DNA from: Lentimicrobiaceae bacterium
Lineage (GTDB): Bacteria > Bacteroidota > Bacteroidia > Bacteroidales > JAGONC01
Assembly: GCA_017993235.1 (NCBI GenBank)
Contig: JAGONC010000011.1
Coordinates: 1-64,000 of the forward strand
Direction of reading: 5' to 3'
Length of the DNA stretch: 64,000 bases
Shown piece after piece: positions 16,390-24,591 of the stretch; the first letter of the stretch is position 1, and each line of letters begins with the position of its first letter. A model generated the notes under the pieces. The model did no database searches, was not told where the DNA came from, and saw nothing but the letters and a program-made list of their open reading frames with translations. The position numbers were made by a program, and so were the translations under genes.

Positions 16390-17340
16390 ATGATCCAGTA
16401 CATCACCAACAGAAATATCGATAAGACGAAATGGGATTCGTGCATCCAAAATTCATTCAATGGGATGATTTATGGCTATTCATGGTTCCTGGACCTGGTG
16501 TCAGAGGAGTGGGATGCACTGGTGGAAGATGATTACCAACGAATTTTTCCCCTTACCTGGAGGAAAAAGGCTGGTATCTATTACTTGCACCAACCTTTTT
16601 TCACCCAGCAACTCGGAATCTTTTCAAAAAGTCCGCTGGAAGAAACTACCGTTAGCCAATTTCTGGATTCCATCCCTGACCGGTTCCGGTTGATCGAGAT
16701 CAGCCTGAATTCCTTCAATGCCGTTTCTGCACCGGCTTATTCTGTTCGCAAACACCTCAACCATGAATTATCCCTGACCGAAGACTATGATCAGCTGGCA
16801 AAAGGTTATTCGGAGAATACCAGGCGCTCCATCCGGAAAGCCCTGAACCAAAAACTGACCTGTCACTGCGAAACCAGTCCTGATGAGGTGATCCGGCTGT
16901 TTCGCCGGAACCGGGGCAGGTCGGTCCATACCCTGAAAGATAAGGATTACAGCAAGCTTCGCCGGCTGGTGTATACCTGCATTCATAAAGGCAAAGCCCG
17001 GATATGGGGAGCGTATAGTCCTGAAAATCAATTATGTGCAGGGATCATTTTTCTCTTCAGCCATGACCGGGCCATATTTCTTTTTTCCGGACTTGATTCC
17101 TATGGCAGGGAACATGGGGCCATGCCTTTTTTGATCGATGCCTTCATCAAAGAGCACGCCCATTCCTATCTAACCCTTGATTTTGAAGGTTCAAACGACC
17201 CGGATCTGGCGCGGTTTTACAGGAGCTTTGGCTCCAGGGAGGTGACCTATCCGTTCATCACAAGATACCGTTTGCCGATGATGATTCGGATATTAAAAAA
17301 ACTGCGAACGGGGATCAGCAAACGCCGAACTACAATCTGA
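16390..17340 (+). CDS. GNAT/FemAB-like acyltransferase
   Basis: 316 residues resembling FemAB-type tandem GNAT proteins found across Bacteroidota. The first half carries YGYSWFLDLVSEEWDAL and a basic helix (YSENTRRSIRKALNQKL). The second half has LFRRNRGR, a CoA-fold strand pair (GAYSPENQLCAGIIFLFSHD) and LDFEGSNDPDLARFYRSFGS, the latter typical of the FemAB-like C-terminal GNAT domain. A near -7 box (TACCTTAG, 16356-16363) lies upstream. The acceptor is unknown; cell-envelope peptide or lipid modification is a family-based guess. Confidence 0.75.
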   Translation: MIQYITNRNIDKTKWDSCIQNSFNGMIYGYSWFLDLVSEEWDALVEDDYQRIFPLTWRKKAGIYYLHQPFFTQQLGIFSKSPLEETTVSQFLDSIPDRFRLIEISLNSFNAVSAPAYSVRKHLNHELSLTEDYDQLAKGYSENTRRSIRKALNQKLTCHCETSPDEVIRLFRRNRGRSVHTLKDKDYSKLRRLVYTCIHKGKARIWGAYSPENQLCAGIIFLFSHDRAIFLFSGLDSYGREHGAMPFLIDAFIKEHAHSYLTLDFEGSNDPDLARFYRSFGSREVTYPFITRYRLPMMIRILKKLRTGISKRRTTI

Positions 17341-17367
17341 CTGACCTTGCCATTCAATGTTCGCGGT

Positions 17368-18096
17368 TCATTTGCTGTCTTGCGGTGTACAATGATCTTT
17401 ATTCATGAACGGATACTTGAAATCGGTGGCAGGTAAAAGGGTTTCCTTTATGGTCCTTGGATTTGTCCACCGTAAGAGATTCATGTAACTCCCGGCCTTA
17501 TCGTTGGTACCTGATTGCCGGGAGCCTCCGAAGGGCTGCTGTCCGACCACGGCGCCGGTGGGTTTGTCGTTGTAGTAAAGGTTCCCTGCGGCATATTTCA
17601 GGATATCGCTTGCTCTGGTAAGGGCATAGCGGTCACGGGCAAAGATGGAGCCGGTCAGTCCATAGGGTGAGGTCGAGTCACACAGTTGCAATGTCTCCTC
17701 AAAGCGATCATCCCTGTACACGAAAATAGTCAGCACAGGTCCGAAGATCTCTTCCTCCATAGTCCGGAAATGAGGATCCCGGGTCAGAATGATGGTCGGT
17801 TCGATAAAAAAGCCCAAAGACAAAATCCTTACCTCCGGTCTCCCCTACGATCATCGGATAGGATTTATAGCCAGACAGATGCTCAGAGGTCATTCTCCAT
17901 AATCTGTCGAACGTTGCGTTGGATCCGGTAAAATGGATTCCTGCCAGATGCGTATCGGCCATGACTGCATTTCCGCCACCTCGCTGCTCATCCTTTTCAG
18001 TTCAGCGACAACTTCTTTCCGGTCCCTGCTTCCCGGAACATAGGAACGTATGGGTTCGTTTTCAGGGTATTCAAATACAAAAAGTGCGTTGTTCAT
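17368..18096 (-). pseudogene. pruA: Deleted 1-pyrroline-5-carboxylate dehydrogenase (pruA) remnant
   Basis: Three pieces of one aldehyde dehydrogenase survive in order. The N-terminus (MNNALFVFEYPENEPIRSY, from 18096) is followed by a central piece in another frame (THLAGIHFTGSNATFDRLWR, then GETGGKDFVF). A C-terminal piece follows from about 17823 (FIEPTIILTRDPHF, FGPVLTIFVYRDD, QPFGGSRQSGTNDKAGS). The intact enzyme has about 540 residues; here roughly 250 residues between pieces one and two, and the part with the catalytic Cys between two and three, are missing, with frame changes. It cannot encode an active proline-catabolic enzyme. Confidence 0.85.
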
Positions 18097-18173
18097 ACAT
18101 GGATCATTTACGATAGAAGATTAACATTATAACCGTGAAATTGTTCATGTCGACCGGGATGATTGACTCCGAA

Positions 18174-18204
18174 TTGTTAAATTTGCCAAACCAAGATACC
18201 TTTG
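18174..18204 (+). promoter_or_regulatory. Promoter of the tungstate transporter operon
   Basis: TTG at 18174-18176, a 20-base spacer and TACCTTTG at 18197-18204 match the Bacteroidota promoter pattern TTG-N19-20-TAnnTTTG. The expected transcription start falls at or a few bases before the wtpA ATG at 18209, implying an almost leaderless mRNA or a coincidental match. Confidence 0.55.
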
Positions 18205-18208
18205 CCCT

Positions 18209-19228
18209 ATGAAATCAACAGCAAATCCAATCCCCGTACCTACACGATGGTTCATCTGTCTGCCGTTGGTGCTGCTGTTGCTTACCATGGGTTGTCGCCC
18301 GGCAGGCACCGGAGGGGAATCCTCTGCCAGTTCAGAGGATACGGTCTCCTTGACGGGGGAACTGATCATCTTCCATGCCGGCAGTCTGGCGGTACCGTTC
18401 AGGGACATGGCAACCGCCTTTAACCAAATATATCCGGGAGTTACATTTCGGATGGAGGCAGGAGGCAGTGTCGCAAGCGCCAGAAAGATCATCGATCTGA
18501 AACGGCCCTGTGATATCATTGCGGTCAGCGATTACCGGGTCATTGATGAAATGCTCATCCCGGAGCATGCCTCATGGAACATCAAGTTTGCAGCCAATGA
18601 AATGGTGATCGCCTTTTCAGCGAAATCAGCATACAGTGAAACGATCGACTCCCTGAACTGGTTCGATATCCTGCTGAAGGATGATGTCAGGTTTGCCCGG
18701 TCTGATCCGGATCAGGATCCCTGCGGTTATCGTACGCTTCATACATTTCTGCTGGCCGAAAAATATTATGGGAAACCAGGCCTCGCCGGCCGGTTAAGAT
18801 CCAAGGACAATCAGTACATACGCCCCAAGGAGGTTGACCTGCTGGCGCTGCTGGAAACCCATACCGTGGACTATGTGTTCAACTATCGGTCCGTTGCCTG
18901 CCAACATCATCTCGATTTCATTCAGCTGCCGCTGGAGATCAACCTGAAATCGCCCTCATTTACTGACCTTTACGGAACAGTTACTGCAGATATTGGCGGA
19001 AAGGAACCCGGACAGCGGATCACCATAACCGGGGAGCCTATGCTCTACAGCCTGACGATCCTGAAGGATGCTCCTAACCAGGAGAATGCAGGTGCTTTTG
19101 TTGAATTCTTATTGTCGCCGCGCGGACAGCAGATTCTGGAAGCCAACGGCCAACCCTTGGTGGTTCCGGCAGCTTCCGCGTCGTATGAAAAGATTCCCGA
19201 CCGGTTCAAAGCGTACGCGACGAAGTGA
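18209..19228 (+). CDS. wtpA: Tungstate/molybdate ABC transporter, substrate-binding lipoprotein
   Basis: Periplasmic-side oxyanion-binding protein anchored by a lipid: the signal sequence ends in a lipobox, LLLLTMGC, near residue 30. The mature part begins with the WtpA/ModA signature LIIFHAGSLAVPFRDMATAF and MEAGGSVASARKI. The ligand region includes FAANEMVIAF, SDPDQDPCGYR and VDYVFNYRSVACQH, typical of the WtpA subtype with six-coordinate oxyanion binding. The permease and ATPase genes follow after one inserted gene. Tungstate is favoured over molybdate by subtype only; sulfate is unlikely. Confidence 0.88.
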   Translation: MKSTANPIPVPTRWFICLPLVLLLLTMGCRPAGTGGESSASSEDTVSLTGELIIFHAGSLAVPFRDMATAFNQIYPGVTFRMEAGGSVASARKIIDLKRPCDIIAVSDYRVIDEMLIPEHASWNIKFAANEMVIAFSAKSAYSETIDSLNWFDILLKDDVRFARSDPDQDPCGYRTLHTFLLAEKYYGKPGLAGRLRSKDNQYIRPKEVDLLALLETHTVDYVFNYRSVACQHHLDFIQLPLEINLKSPSFTDLYGTVTADIGGKEPGQRITITGEPMLYSLTILKDAPNQENAGAFVEFLLSPRGQQILEANGQPLVVPAASASYEKIPDRFKAYATK

Positions 19229-19248
19229 GCGGGAAGCGGGAGACGGAA
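19228..19248 (+). repeat. Short heptamer array, AGCGGGA family
   Basis: Three units: AGCGGGA, AGCGGGA, GACGGAA, the first sharing the final A of the wtpA TGA stop. AGCGGGA is a circular permutation of GGGAAGC, a unit of the long array inside selB (47064-47126). The remainder of this 96-base gap before the next gene is AT-rich with no other signal. Confidence 0.6.
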
Positions 19249-19324
19249 AAACAATTTAAAAGTTTAACCATTTGGCAATTGTTCACAATCCATTAATAAT
19301 AAATTAATCAGGTAAAAAATCATC

Positions 19325-20368
19325 ATGAAACAACAATTATTCATTGTAATGATCCCCCTTATCATGGTATCCTGTATCCATCACCCTTCTGAAATAACCC
19401 CACCGGCCGGAAGTACAAGGGACACGGCCGATCTGACCAACGACTTCTATGATAATGAACCGATTCATGACCTGCTAACCGGGGAAGTGGATGTAAACGG
19501 TGAAGTTCACAATCCGGGAACAGTGGATCTGGCTTCACTTCCCCTCCACTCAGTCATCGTCAAGGAAACGGTCCTGTCGGAAGATTCAAACCGGTTTGTG
19601 GGTGCCTACCGATACGATGGGTATTCCCTTTACGATATCCTGAACCGGTTTCTGCCGGATAAAGCAAACAAGGAAGAATTTGCTCCCATCATTGACCTGT
19701 ATGTGGAGATCACCAGCAAAACGGGTGAAAAGGCAGTGTTCAGCTGGGGCGAGATCTATTATCCGGTTTGTCGCCACCAGATCATCCTGGCAACAAAGGT
19801 GATGGAGATCGTCCCATCCAAAACAAAAGACCACTGGCCACTGCCCGTTTCGTGGAAAATAGTTGCAGCTCCTGATCTTATCACCGAAAGGAATATCACC
19901 GATCCCGTCACCATCACGGTTAAATCGTCGGCCACATCCTTCCCTGTTGACCGGGACAAAAAATACGCTGAAGGCGTAACCTTCTTTTTACATGATTCCC
20001 TTTTACATTCTTTTTCAATATTTTCTGATTATCAATCCATTACATATCCAACCATATTCTATGGCCGGGGCAGGGGGATTCACAGTGTCACCCCTTTTTC
20101 GGGTATTATGCTCAAGGAATTATTAAATCAATATATTCCCCTGGCAAAGAATAACCTGCAGCATGGACTGATTATTGTCAAGGGTGCAGACGGTTATCGC
20201 AGTGCATTTACCCTGAGTGAGATCATTAACAGGAACGATCAGTCGGAAGTGATCATCGTGAATGTCGGCGAGGGAAAGGAAGGCGGCCGTTACAGACTTT
20301 TTTCCGGAGCTGACTTCTTCTCTGACCGGGCAGTCTTCGCTCTCGAAGAAATCCGGGTGAATATCTGA
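19325..20368 (+). CDS. Sulfite-oxidase-fold-like lipoprotein within the wtp operon
   Basis: Not a standard transporter subunit. A lipobox (IPLIMVSC, about residue 17) marks it as a lipoprotein. Two tandem regions resemble the oxidoreductase molybdopterin-binding fold: residues about 55-200 (VDVNGEVHNPGTVDL, YRYDGYSLYDILNRFLP, WKIVAAPDLITERNI) and about 205-347 (VTPFSGIMLKELLNQYIP, LIIVKGADGYRSAFTLSEI). The cysteine that holds the pterin in real sulfite oxidases (TLxCxxN/EGW context) is absent; that position reads VIVKETVLSED. Its place between wtpA and wtpB suggests a metal- or pterin-related accessory role, which is inference. Confidence 0.7.
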   Translation: MKQQLFIVMIPLIMVSCIHHPSEITPPAGSTRDTADLTNDFYDNEPIHDLLTGEVDVNGEVHNPGTVDLASLPLHSVIVKETVLSEDSNRFVGAYRYDGYSLYDILNRFLPDKANKEEFAPIIDLYVEITSKTGEKAVFSWGEIYYPVCRHQIILATKVMEIVPSKTKDHWPLPVSWKIVAAPDLITERNITDPVTITVKSSATSFPVDRDKKYAEGVTFFLHDSLLHSFSIFSDYQSITYPTIFYGRGRGIHSVTPFSGIMLKELLNQYIPLAKNNLQHGLIIVKGADGYRSAFTLSEIINRNDQSEVIIVNVGEGKEGGRYRLFSGADFFSDRAVFALEEIRVNI

Positions 20369-20373
20369 TTTAG

Positions 20374-20408
20374 TTTTGATATTTGCTTTTTGATCTTTGA
20401 TCTTTGAT
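20374..20408 (+). repeat. Heptamer array, CTTTGAT family, five units
   Basis: TTTTGAT, ATTTGCT, TTTTGAT, CTTTGAT, CTTTGAT run without break and end 3 bases before the wtpB ATG at 20412. This array occupies most of the 43-base gap between the two genes and takes the place of a ribosome binding site. An in-frame TTG inside it (20397) could be mistaken for the gene start. Confidence 0.8.
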
Positions 20409-20411
20409 CTT

Positions 20412-21197
20412 ATGAAAAACGGTCTCTTCCAACTGGTTCTCATGGTTCTGGGAGGGATGGTATTGCTCTTCATCGTCGCCCCTCTTCTGGGGATGTTCCT
20501 GAAGACCACACCCGGCAATCTTTTTGAAGCCAGCCAGGATCCCGAGGTGATGAGGAGTGTCTGGCTGACGCTGTGGACCAGCATGGTCGCCACGCTTGTC
20601 TTTGCCATCGGGGCCATTCCGCTTGCCTATCTGCTGGTCAGGAGGAATTTTCGCCTGAAGCAACTGGTTCTCGGCATTATCAATCTGCCCATTGTTATCC
20701 CTCATTCTGCTGCAGGGATCGCGATCCTTGGTTTTATTTCAAGGGACACACTGATCGGTAAAGCAGCTTCCCTTGCGGGATTTGATTTTGTCAGCACTCC
20801 TGCCGGCATCGCACTGGCGATGGCGTTTGTGAGCATTCCCTTTCTTATTAATTCAGCAATGGATGGATTTGCTGCTGTGCCCGTAAGGCTTGAGAATGCA
20901 GGCCTCAACCTGGGAGCGTCTCCTTCACGGGTATTCGTAACCATATCGCTGCCCCTGGCCTGGAGGAACATTGTTACCGGCCTGATCCTGATGTTTGCCC
21001 GCGGGATGAGCGAATTTGGCGCTGTGGTTATCGTTGCCTATCACCCCATGATCACCCCTGTGCTGATCTTTGAGCGTTTCGGTGCATTCGGCCTCAAATA
21101 CGCACGGCCAGTAGCCGTTCTGTTCATTCTGGTGTCACTGGCGGTATTCATCATCCTGCGTTTGCTTACTAAAGATAAAAGCCATGCTAAGAATTGA
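20412..21197 (+). CDS. wtpB: Tungstate/molybdate ABC transporter, permease
   Basis: Inner-membrane channel subunit. About six membrane helices are visible, starting with LVLMVLGGMVLLFIVAPLLG. The ATPase-contact (EAA) loop is seen as AGLNLGASPSRVFVTISLPL, followed by ARGMSEFGAVVI, as in ModB/WtpB proteins. I start at ATG 20412 because the upstream TTG lies inside a heptamer array. The C-terminus overlaps the ATPase gene by 14 bases. It works with WtpA and WtpC to import the oxyanion. Confidence 0.9.
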   Translation: MKNGLFQLVLMVLGGMVLLFIVAPLLGMFLKTTPGNLFEASQDPEVMRSVWLTLWTSMVATLVFAIGAIPLAYLLVRRNFRLKQLVLGIINLPIVIPHSAAGIAILGFISRDTLIGKAASLAGFDFVSTPAGIALAMAFVSIPFLINSAMDGFAAVPVRLENAGLNLGASPSRVFVTISLPLAWRNIVTGLILMFARGMSEFGAVVIVAYHPMITPVLIFERFGAFGLKYARPVAVLFILVSLAVFIILRLLTKDKSHAKN

Positions 21198-22251
21198 ACG
21201 GTTGTCGGTCGACATGGGAGAGTTTGCGCTGCAGGAAATGGATATGCAGGTGGAGCAGGGAGATTATTTCGTCGTTCTTGGTGTCTCGGGTGCAGGAAAA
21301 TCATTGCTGCTGGAAACCATTGCGGGCATAGTCAAACCTGCCGGAGGACATATTTATCTTAACCATGAAGAGATCACGCACCATAAAATCCAGGACAGGG
21401 GGGTAGGTCTTGTCTACCAGGACCATGCCCTTTTTCCTCATCTTACCGTACAGGAAAATATTGCTTACCCTCTCAAAAGCAGGAGCATTGAAAGGGATCA
21501 GGCGGAAACCATCATGCTGGATCTTGCCTCACGGATGAACATAACGCATCTCTTGCACCGCAAACCGGGCACTTTATCCGGAGGTGAGCAGCAACGAGTT
21601 GCCCTTGCCCGCACGCTCGCACTGGATCCCTCTGTTCTCCTGCTGGATGAACCGCTGGCATCGCTCGATGTGGAACTGAAAAAAGACCTGAGGAAACTCC
21701 TCCGGAAGATCAACCAGGATGGAATGACAATCCTGCATGTGACACACGACTATGAGGAAGCCATCACCCTGGCCAATAAAGTTGCGGTACTCCACAATGG
21801 GAAGATCATCCAGTCAGGATCCATCACCGAGGTCTTCCAGCATCCCAGAAATGCATTCACTGCAAGCTTTATCGGGATTAAGAACTTCTTTCCGGCACAA
21901 CTTTTACCTCCTACCGATATGGATGGAGGAAGTCTACGTAAAGCCTTGATCAATAATGAACTATGTTTCTTCCTTCAGGGTCAGGAACACTCAGATGATG
22001 GCTTTCTCATCCTCAGGGCAGAAGATGTCATCATCGGACGTTCACGCCCCGACTCCAGTGCACGGAATAATTTTCAAGGTACCATTCTGGATATTTCTCC
22101 ATGCATTCAGGGATTTGAAATTACGGTGAACATCGGTGTGCATCTACTGGCAACCATTACCCGGGATGCGTTATCCAGCCTCCGCCTGCAGGAAGGAGAA
22201 CACATCTGGGTGTCCTTTAAAGCATCAGCATTAAAATTCATTGAAGGGTGA
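21184..22251 (+). CDS. wtpC: Tungstate/molybdate ABC transporter, ATP-binding protein
   Basis: Energises the WtpAB importer. Walker A is GVSGAGKSLLLE (about residues 37-48), the Q-loop is QDHALFPHLT, the signature is LSGGEQQRVALARTLALDP, Walker B is VLLLDEPLASLD, and the switch His is in LHVTHDYEEA. After the nucleotide-binding domain (to about 235) is a C-terminal domain of about 110 residues with a TOBE-like pattern (LRAEDVIIGR, NNFQGTILDI), as in ModC/WtpC, where it can bind oxyanion for regulation. Overlap with wtpB shows coupling. No terminator is visible after it. Confidence 0.92.
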   Translation: MLRIERLSVDMGEFALQEMDMQVEQGDYFVVLGVSGAGKSLLLETIAGIVKPAGGHIYLNHEEITHHKIQDRGVGLVYQDHALFPHLTVQENIAYPLKSRSIERDQAETIMLDLASRMNITHLLHRKPGTLSGGEQQRVALARTLALDPSVLLLDEPLASLDVELKKDLRKLLRKINQDGMTILHVTHDYEEAITLANKVAVLHNGKIIQSGSITEVFQHPRNAFTASFIGIKNFFPAQLLPPTDMDGGSLRKALINNELCFFLQGQEHSDDGFLILRAEDVIIGRSRPDSSARNNFQGTILDISPCIQGFEITVNIGVHLLATITRDALSSLRLQEGEHIWVSFKASALKFIEG

Positions 22252-22306
22252 CATCAGCGCCCGTTCATGAGCATAAATGATGTAACTTTATGAAAAATTA
22301 TGTGTA

Positions 22307-23629
22307 ATGCCTATCCGACGCTTACATACGATCATCTTGATAATTATATCATTAACACCAGGGACGGTACTATCCAGTCCCCGACTCCATTACCCGTACA
22401 CTTTTGAAAATTCATCACCTGCCGATACGATCAAACTCCTTGACTCCCTGTATGCATATTTCTGGAGAACCCAGATCGGGTACTGGGTCAATGAGGATCT
22501 GGACCTTTTTTATTATGACCATAACACCAGGCTGATCAAATGGAACAGAAAGCATTGGGACGAATCGTATGGTTATTTATGGTACGATGATTACCGGGTG
22601 CTTTACACCATCGAAAATGGACTGACCGTGGAAGAATTGAAGCAGGAATATGACCGCGTTTCCCAATTGTGGACTAATTATTCGTTATTCACTTATGAAT
22701 ACGATCTGCAGGGGAACCGAACCGAATGGAAATGGCAAAGATGGTCATCCGATGCAAACGATTGGAATAATTTCCGGCTGAATCAATATCTCTACAACAA
22801 TGCCAACCAGCCTGTTCAATCCGTTTCCATGATCTGGGATACGGATGTTTCCAGCTGGGTGTACTCCCAAAAAATTGAAACCCTGTACAACAGTACCGGG
22901 AATGACTCGATCATCCTGACATGCTACTGGAGTCGACCGGATTCGGCATGGTCCAACCTCAGTAAAAAGACGAACCTGTACGACTTCTCAGGCAACCTGA
23001 TCCATGTCGTCACACAGGTTTGGGTTGATGAACTGGACGCATGGATAAATTCAAGCAACAGTCTGTCTGTATATGATAACAACAACATACTGGAAACAGT
23101 CAACCAGCACTGGAATACCGTTCTGTCGGACTGGGAGGATAAAACCCGGACAGTATATTCCTATAATGAGCTGGGACAGATCAGTTTTGCTGCCGGTGCG
23201 ATCTGGGACAAAGCTGACTCGCTCTGGAAGAACACCACAAGAAGTATTTACGAATACGATCGGGATGGAGATATGGTGGATGTCGTTCTGCAAAACTGGA
23301 CTGCGGATCAGGAATGGCAAAATACTTCCCGAAATCGCTTTGTGTACATGAAGGTCCTTTCCATACCGGAAGGAAGGGCAAGCAGCCAGGTAACCTGTAA
23401 ATGGACGGCGTTATCTTCAGAAGTAAAGTGCGCACGTTGTGAAGGATTGAAAGATGATGAGCCCTACCTGTTCTCCCTTTTTTCAATGCAGGGGAGCAAC
23501 GTCTTTTCACAGTATGTTAAGGGGGACCAGACTTTCTTCCTCAGGGGTGGATTACCTGCGGGCATATACGTGCTCATAATTACCGATGACCATTCACCCG
23601 TTTATCAGGAAAAAGTGTTCATCCCCTGA
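22307..23629 (+). CDS. Secreted Trp/Tyr-repeat protein with type IX-like sorting domain
   Basis: Unknown function. A signal peptide (TIILIIISLTPGTVLSS) is followed from about residue 70 to 345 by repeats of about 46 residues. Each contains W-x-N/D-x(5-10)-YxYDxxGN and a following WD/VS...W pattern, for example YEYDLQGNRTEWKWQ, NLYDFSGNLIHVVTQ, YSYNELGQISFAAG, YEYDRDGDMVDVVLQ. The last 70 residues (FSMQGSNVF, LRGGLPAGIYVLIIT, ending QEKVFIP) look like a type IX secretion C-terminal sorting domain. It is probably exported to the cell surface; the repeats suggest a beta-rich fold distantly like YD repeats. Confidence 0.78.
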   Translation: MPIRRLHTIILIIISLTPGTVLSSPRLHYPYTFENSSPADTIKLLDSLYAYFWRTQIGYWVNEDLDLFYYDHNTRLIKWNRKHWDESYGYLWYDDYRVLYTIENGLTVEELKQEYDRVSQLWTNYSLFTYEYDLQGNRTEWKWQRWSSDANDWNNFRLNQYLYNNANQPVQSVSMIWDTDVSSWVYSQKIETLYNSTGNDSIILTCYWSRPDSAWSNLSKKTNLYDFSGNLIHVVTQVWVDELDAWINSSNSLSVYDNNNILETVNQHWNTVLSDWEDKTRTVYSYNELGQISFAAGAIWDKADSLWKNTTRSIYEYDRDGDMVDVVLQNWTADQEWQNTSRNRFVYMKVLSIPEGRASSQVTCKWTALSSEVKCARCEGLKDDEPYLFSLFSMQGSNVFSQYVKGDQTFFLRGGLPAGIYVLIITDDHSPVYQEKVFIP

Positions 23630-23631
23630 AA

Positions 23632-24363
23632 TTACGGCAGGAAATCCGATTCGATATGGGTCATTGACCGAAAAAGGTTCTGCTTTACCTTTTTGTTCAG
23701 ATGTGTCATTTCAAGGATCAGTTTGCGGACCTCATTTCTCATCGAAGCATGCTCATACGGGCATCGGGTGGCCGCAGGTTTGAATCCCCGTAGCGTGGCA
23801 TACCGGGCCAGTTCATTGTTGGTGACCGACACCAGCGGTCGGATGAGGGTTATCTTTCCTTCGAACAGTTCCAGTTTTGCGGGTATGGAGCAAAAGGTCC
23901 CATGGTGGATCATGTTCATCAGGAGTGTTTCAATGAGGTCATCCAGATGATGGCCAAATGCTACCTTGTTGCAGTTCAATTCCCCAGCCAATATAAAAAG
24001 CTCTTTTCTCCGCTGGCGGGAACATAGATAACAGATACCTTTCCTTTTGTCCTGGTGCAGGTTGATCCTGGTTCGCTTTTCCATAAAAGGAACCGACAAC
24101 CGTTCGCAGAACGCATTCAAATAGGCAGTGTCGGTTTCACTGGGGATCTCTTCGGCTTTGATATTAGCAACATAAAGGGCTGAGGGTGACGACAGGATCT
24201 GTTTTCGCCATGCCAGTATGTCGAGCAGGGAAAGGGAATCCTTTCCTCCCGAGACAGCAACAAGGATCTTATCCTCAGGCATTATCAGCCGATATGTTTC
24301 GATCGTTTTCAGCACGTTCGAGCGGACTCTTTCTATAAATCTTATATCACTAACCTTATACAT
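23632..24363 (-). CDS. TtcA-like PP-loop ATPase (tRNA 2-thiocytidine type)
   Basis: ATP-pyrophosphatase acting in tRNA thiolation. The PP-loop is VAVSGGKDSLSLLD. The cysteine pair CYLCSRQRR and a later Cys in TRCPYEH match the CxxC...C pattern that binds the iron-sulfur cluster in TtcA. GHHLDDLIETLLMNM is the conserved helix. The chosen ATG at 24363 gives 243 residues; the longer frame to 24549 has no family similarity and overlaps a ggt remnant on the other strand. Convergent with the repeat protein (2 bases apart). A related TtcA-like role cannot be excluded. Confidence 0.85.
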   Translation of the reverse strand: MYKVSDIRFIERVRSNVLKTIETYRLIMPEDKILVAVSGGKDSLSLLDILAWRKQILSSPSALYVANIKAEEIPSETDTAYLNAFCERLSVPFMEKRTRINLHQDKRKGICYLCSRQRRKELFILAGELNCNKVAFGHHLDDLIETLLMNMIHHGTFCSIPAKLELFEGKITLIRPLVSVTNNELARYATLRGFKPAATRCPYEHASMRNEVRKLILEMTHLNKKVKQNLFRSMTHIESDFLP

Positions 24364-24412
24364 CGAAGCATATATTTCATGTAAAATTGCATAAAAACCA
24401 TGGATAAGTTCA

Positions 24413-24420
24413 TAAATTTG
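24413..24420 (+). promoter_or_regulatory. -7 box upstream of ggt remnant and araA
   Basis: TAAATTTG fits TAnnTTTG; a TTG at 24387-24389 lies 23 bases upstream, longer than the usual spacing. It precedes the ggt remnant ATG by about 20 bases and may now drive the arabinose operon. Confidence 0.4.
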
Positions 24421-24441
24421 CCAAAACCGCAACCGGTTTTC

Positions 24442-24582
24442 ATGAAAGAGGGGTTGGTTATTACCTTTTTTTTGATGATGAATCTGTTTTCTCATGCTCA
24501 GGACAGGATCACGGGACTTCCATTTGCTACCCGGTCCCCAACAATCCAAGAGGAATCACAGTTAAACAATTTGACAATTTAG
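24442..24582 (+). pseudogene. ggt: N-terminal remnant of gamma-glutamyltransferase
   Basis: A signal peptide (LVITFFLMMNLFSHAQ) is followed by DRITGLPFATRSPTIQEE. That matches the mature start of periplasmic gamma-glutamyltransferases (xRITGxPFATRSxVxAxxGM). Homology ends there; the frame stops after about 46 residues while an intact enzyme has about 560. The ATG and possible promoter are intact, so a short peptide may still be made. The alternative, a real small exported peptide, is less likely given the match. The call rests on remembered consensus. Confidence 0.5.
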
Positions 24583-24591
24583 CTCCAACAA

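Noticed and set aside
17368-18096. Possible selenoprotein explaining the broken pruA frame
   Set aside because: The breaks are frame shifts and large deletions, not a single in-frame TGA with a hairpin.
23632-24549. Extended N-terminus of the TtcA-like protein
   Set aside because: Residues before MYKVSDIRF have no family similarity and lie opposite the ggt remnant; ATG 24363 gives the standard length.
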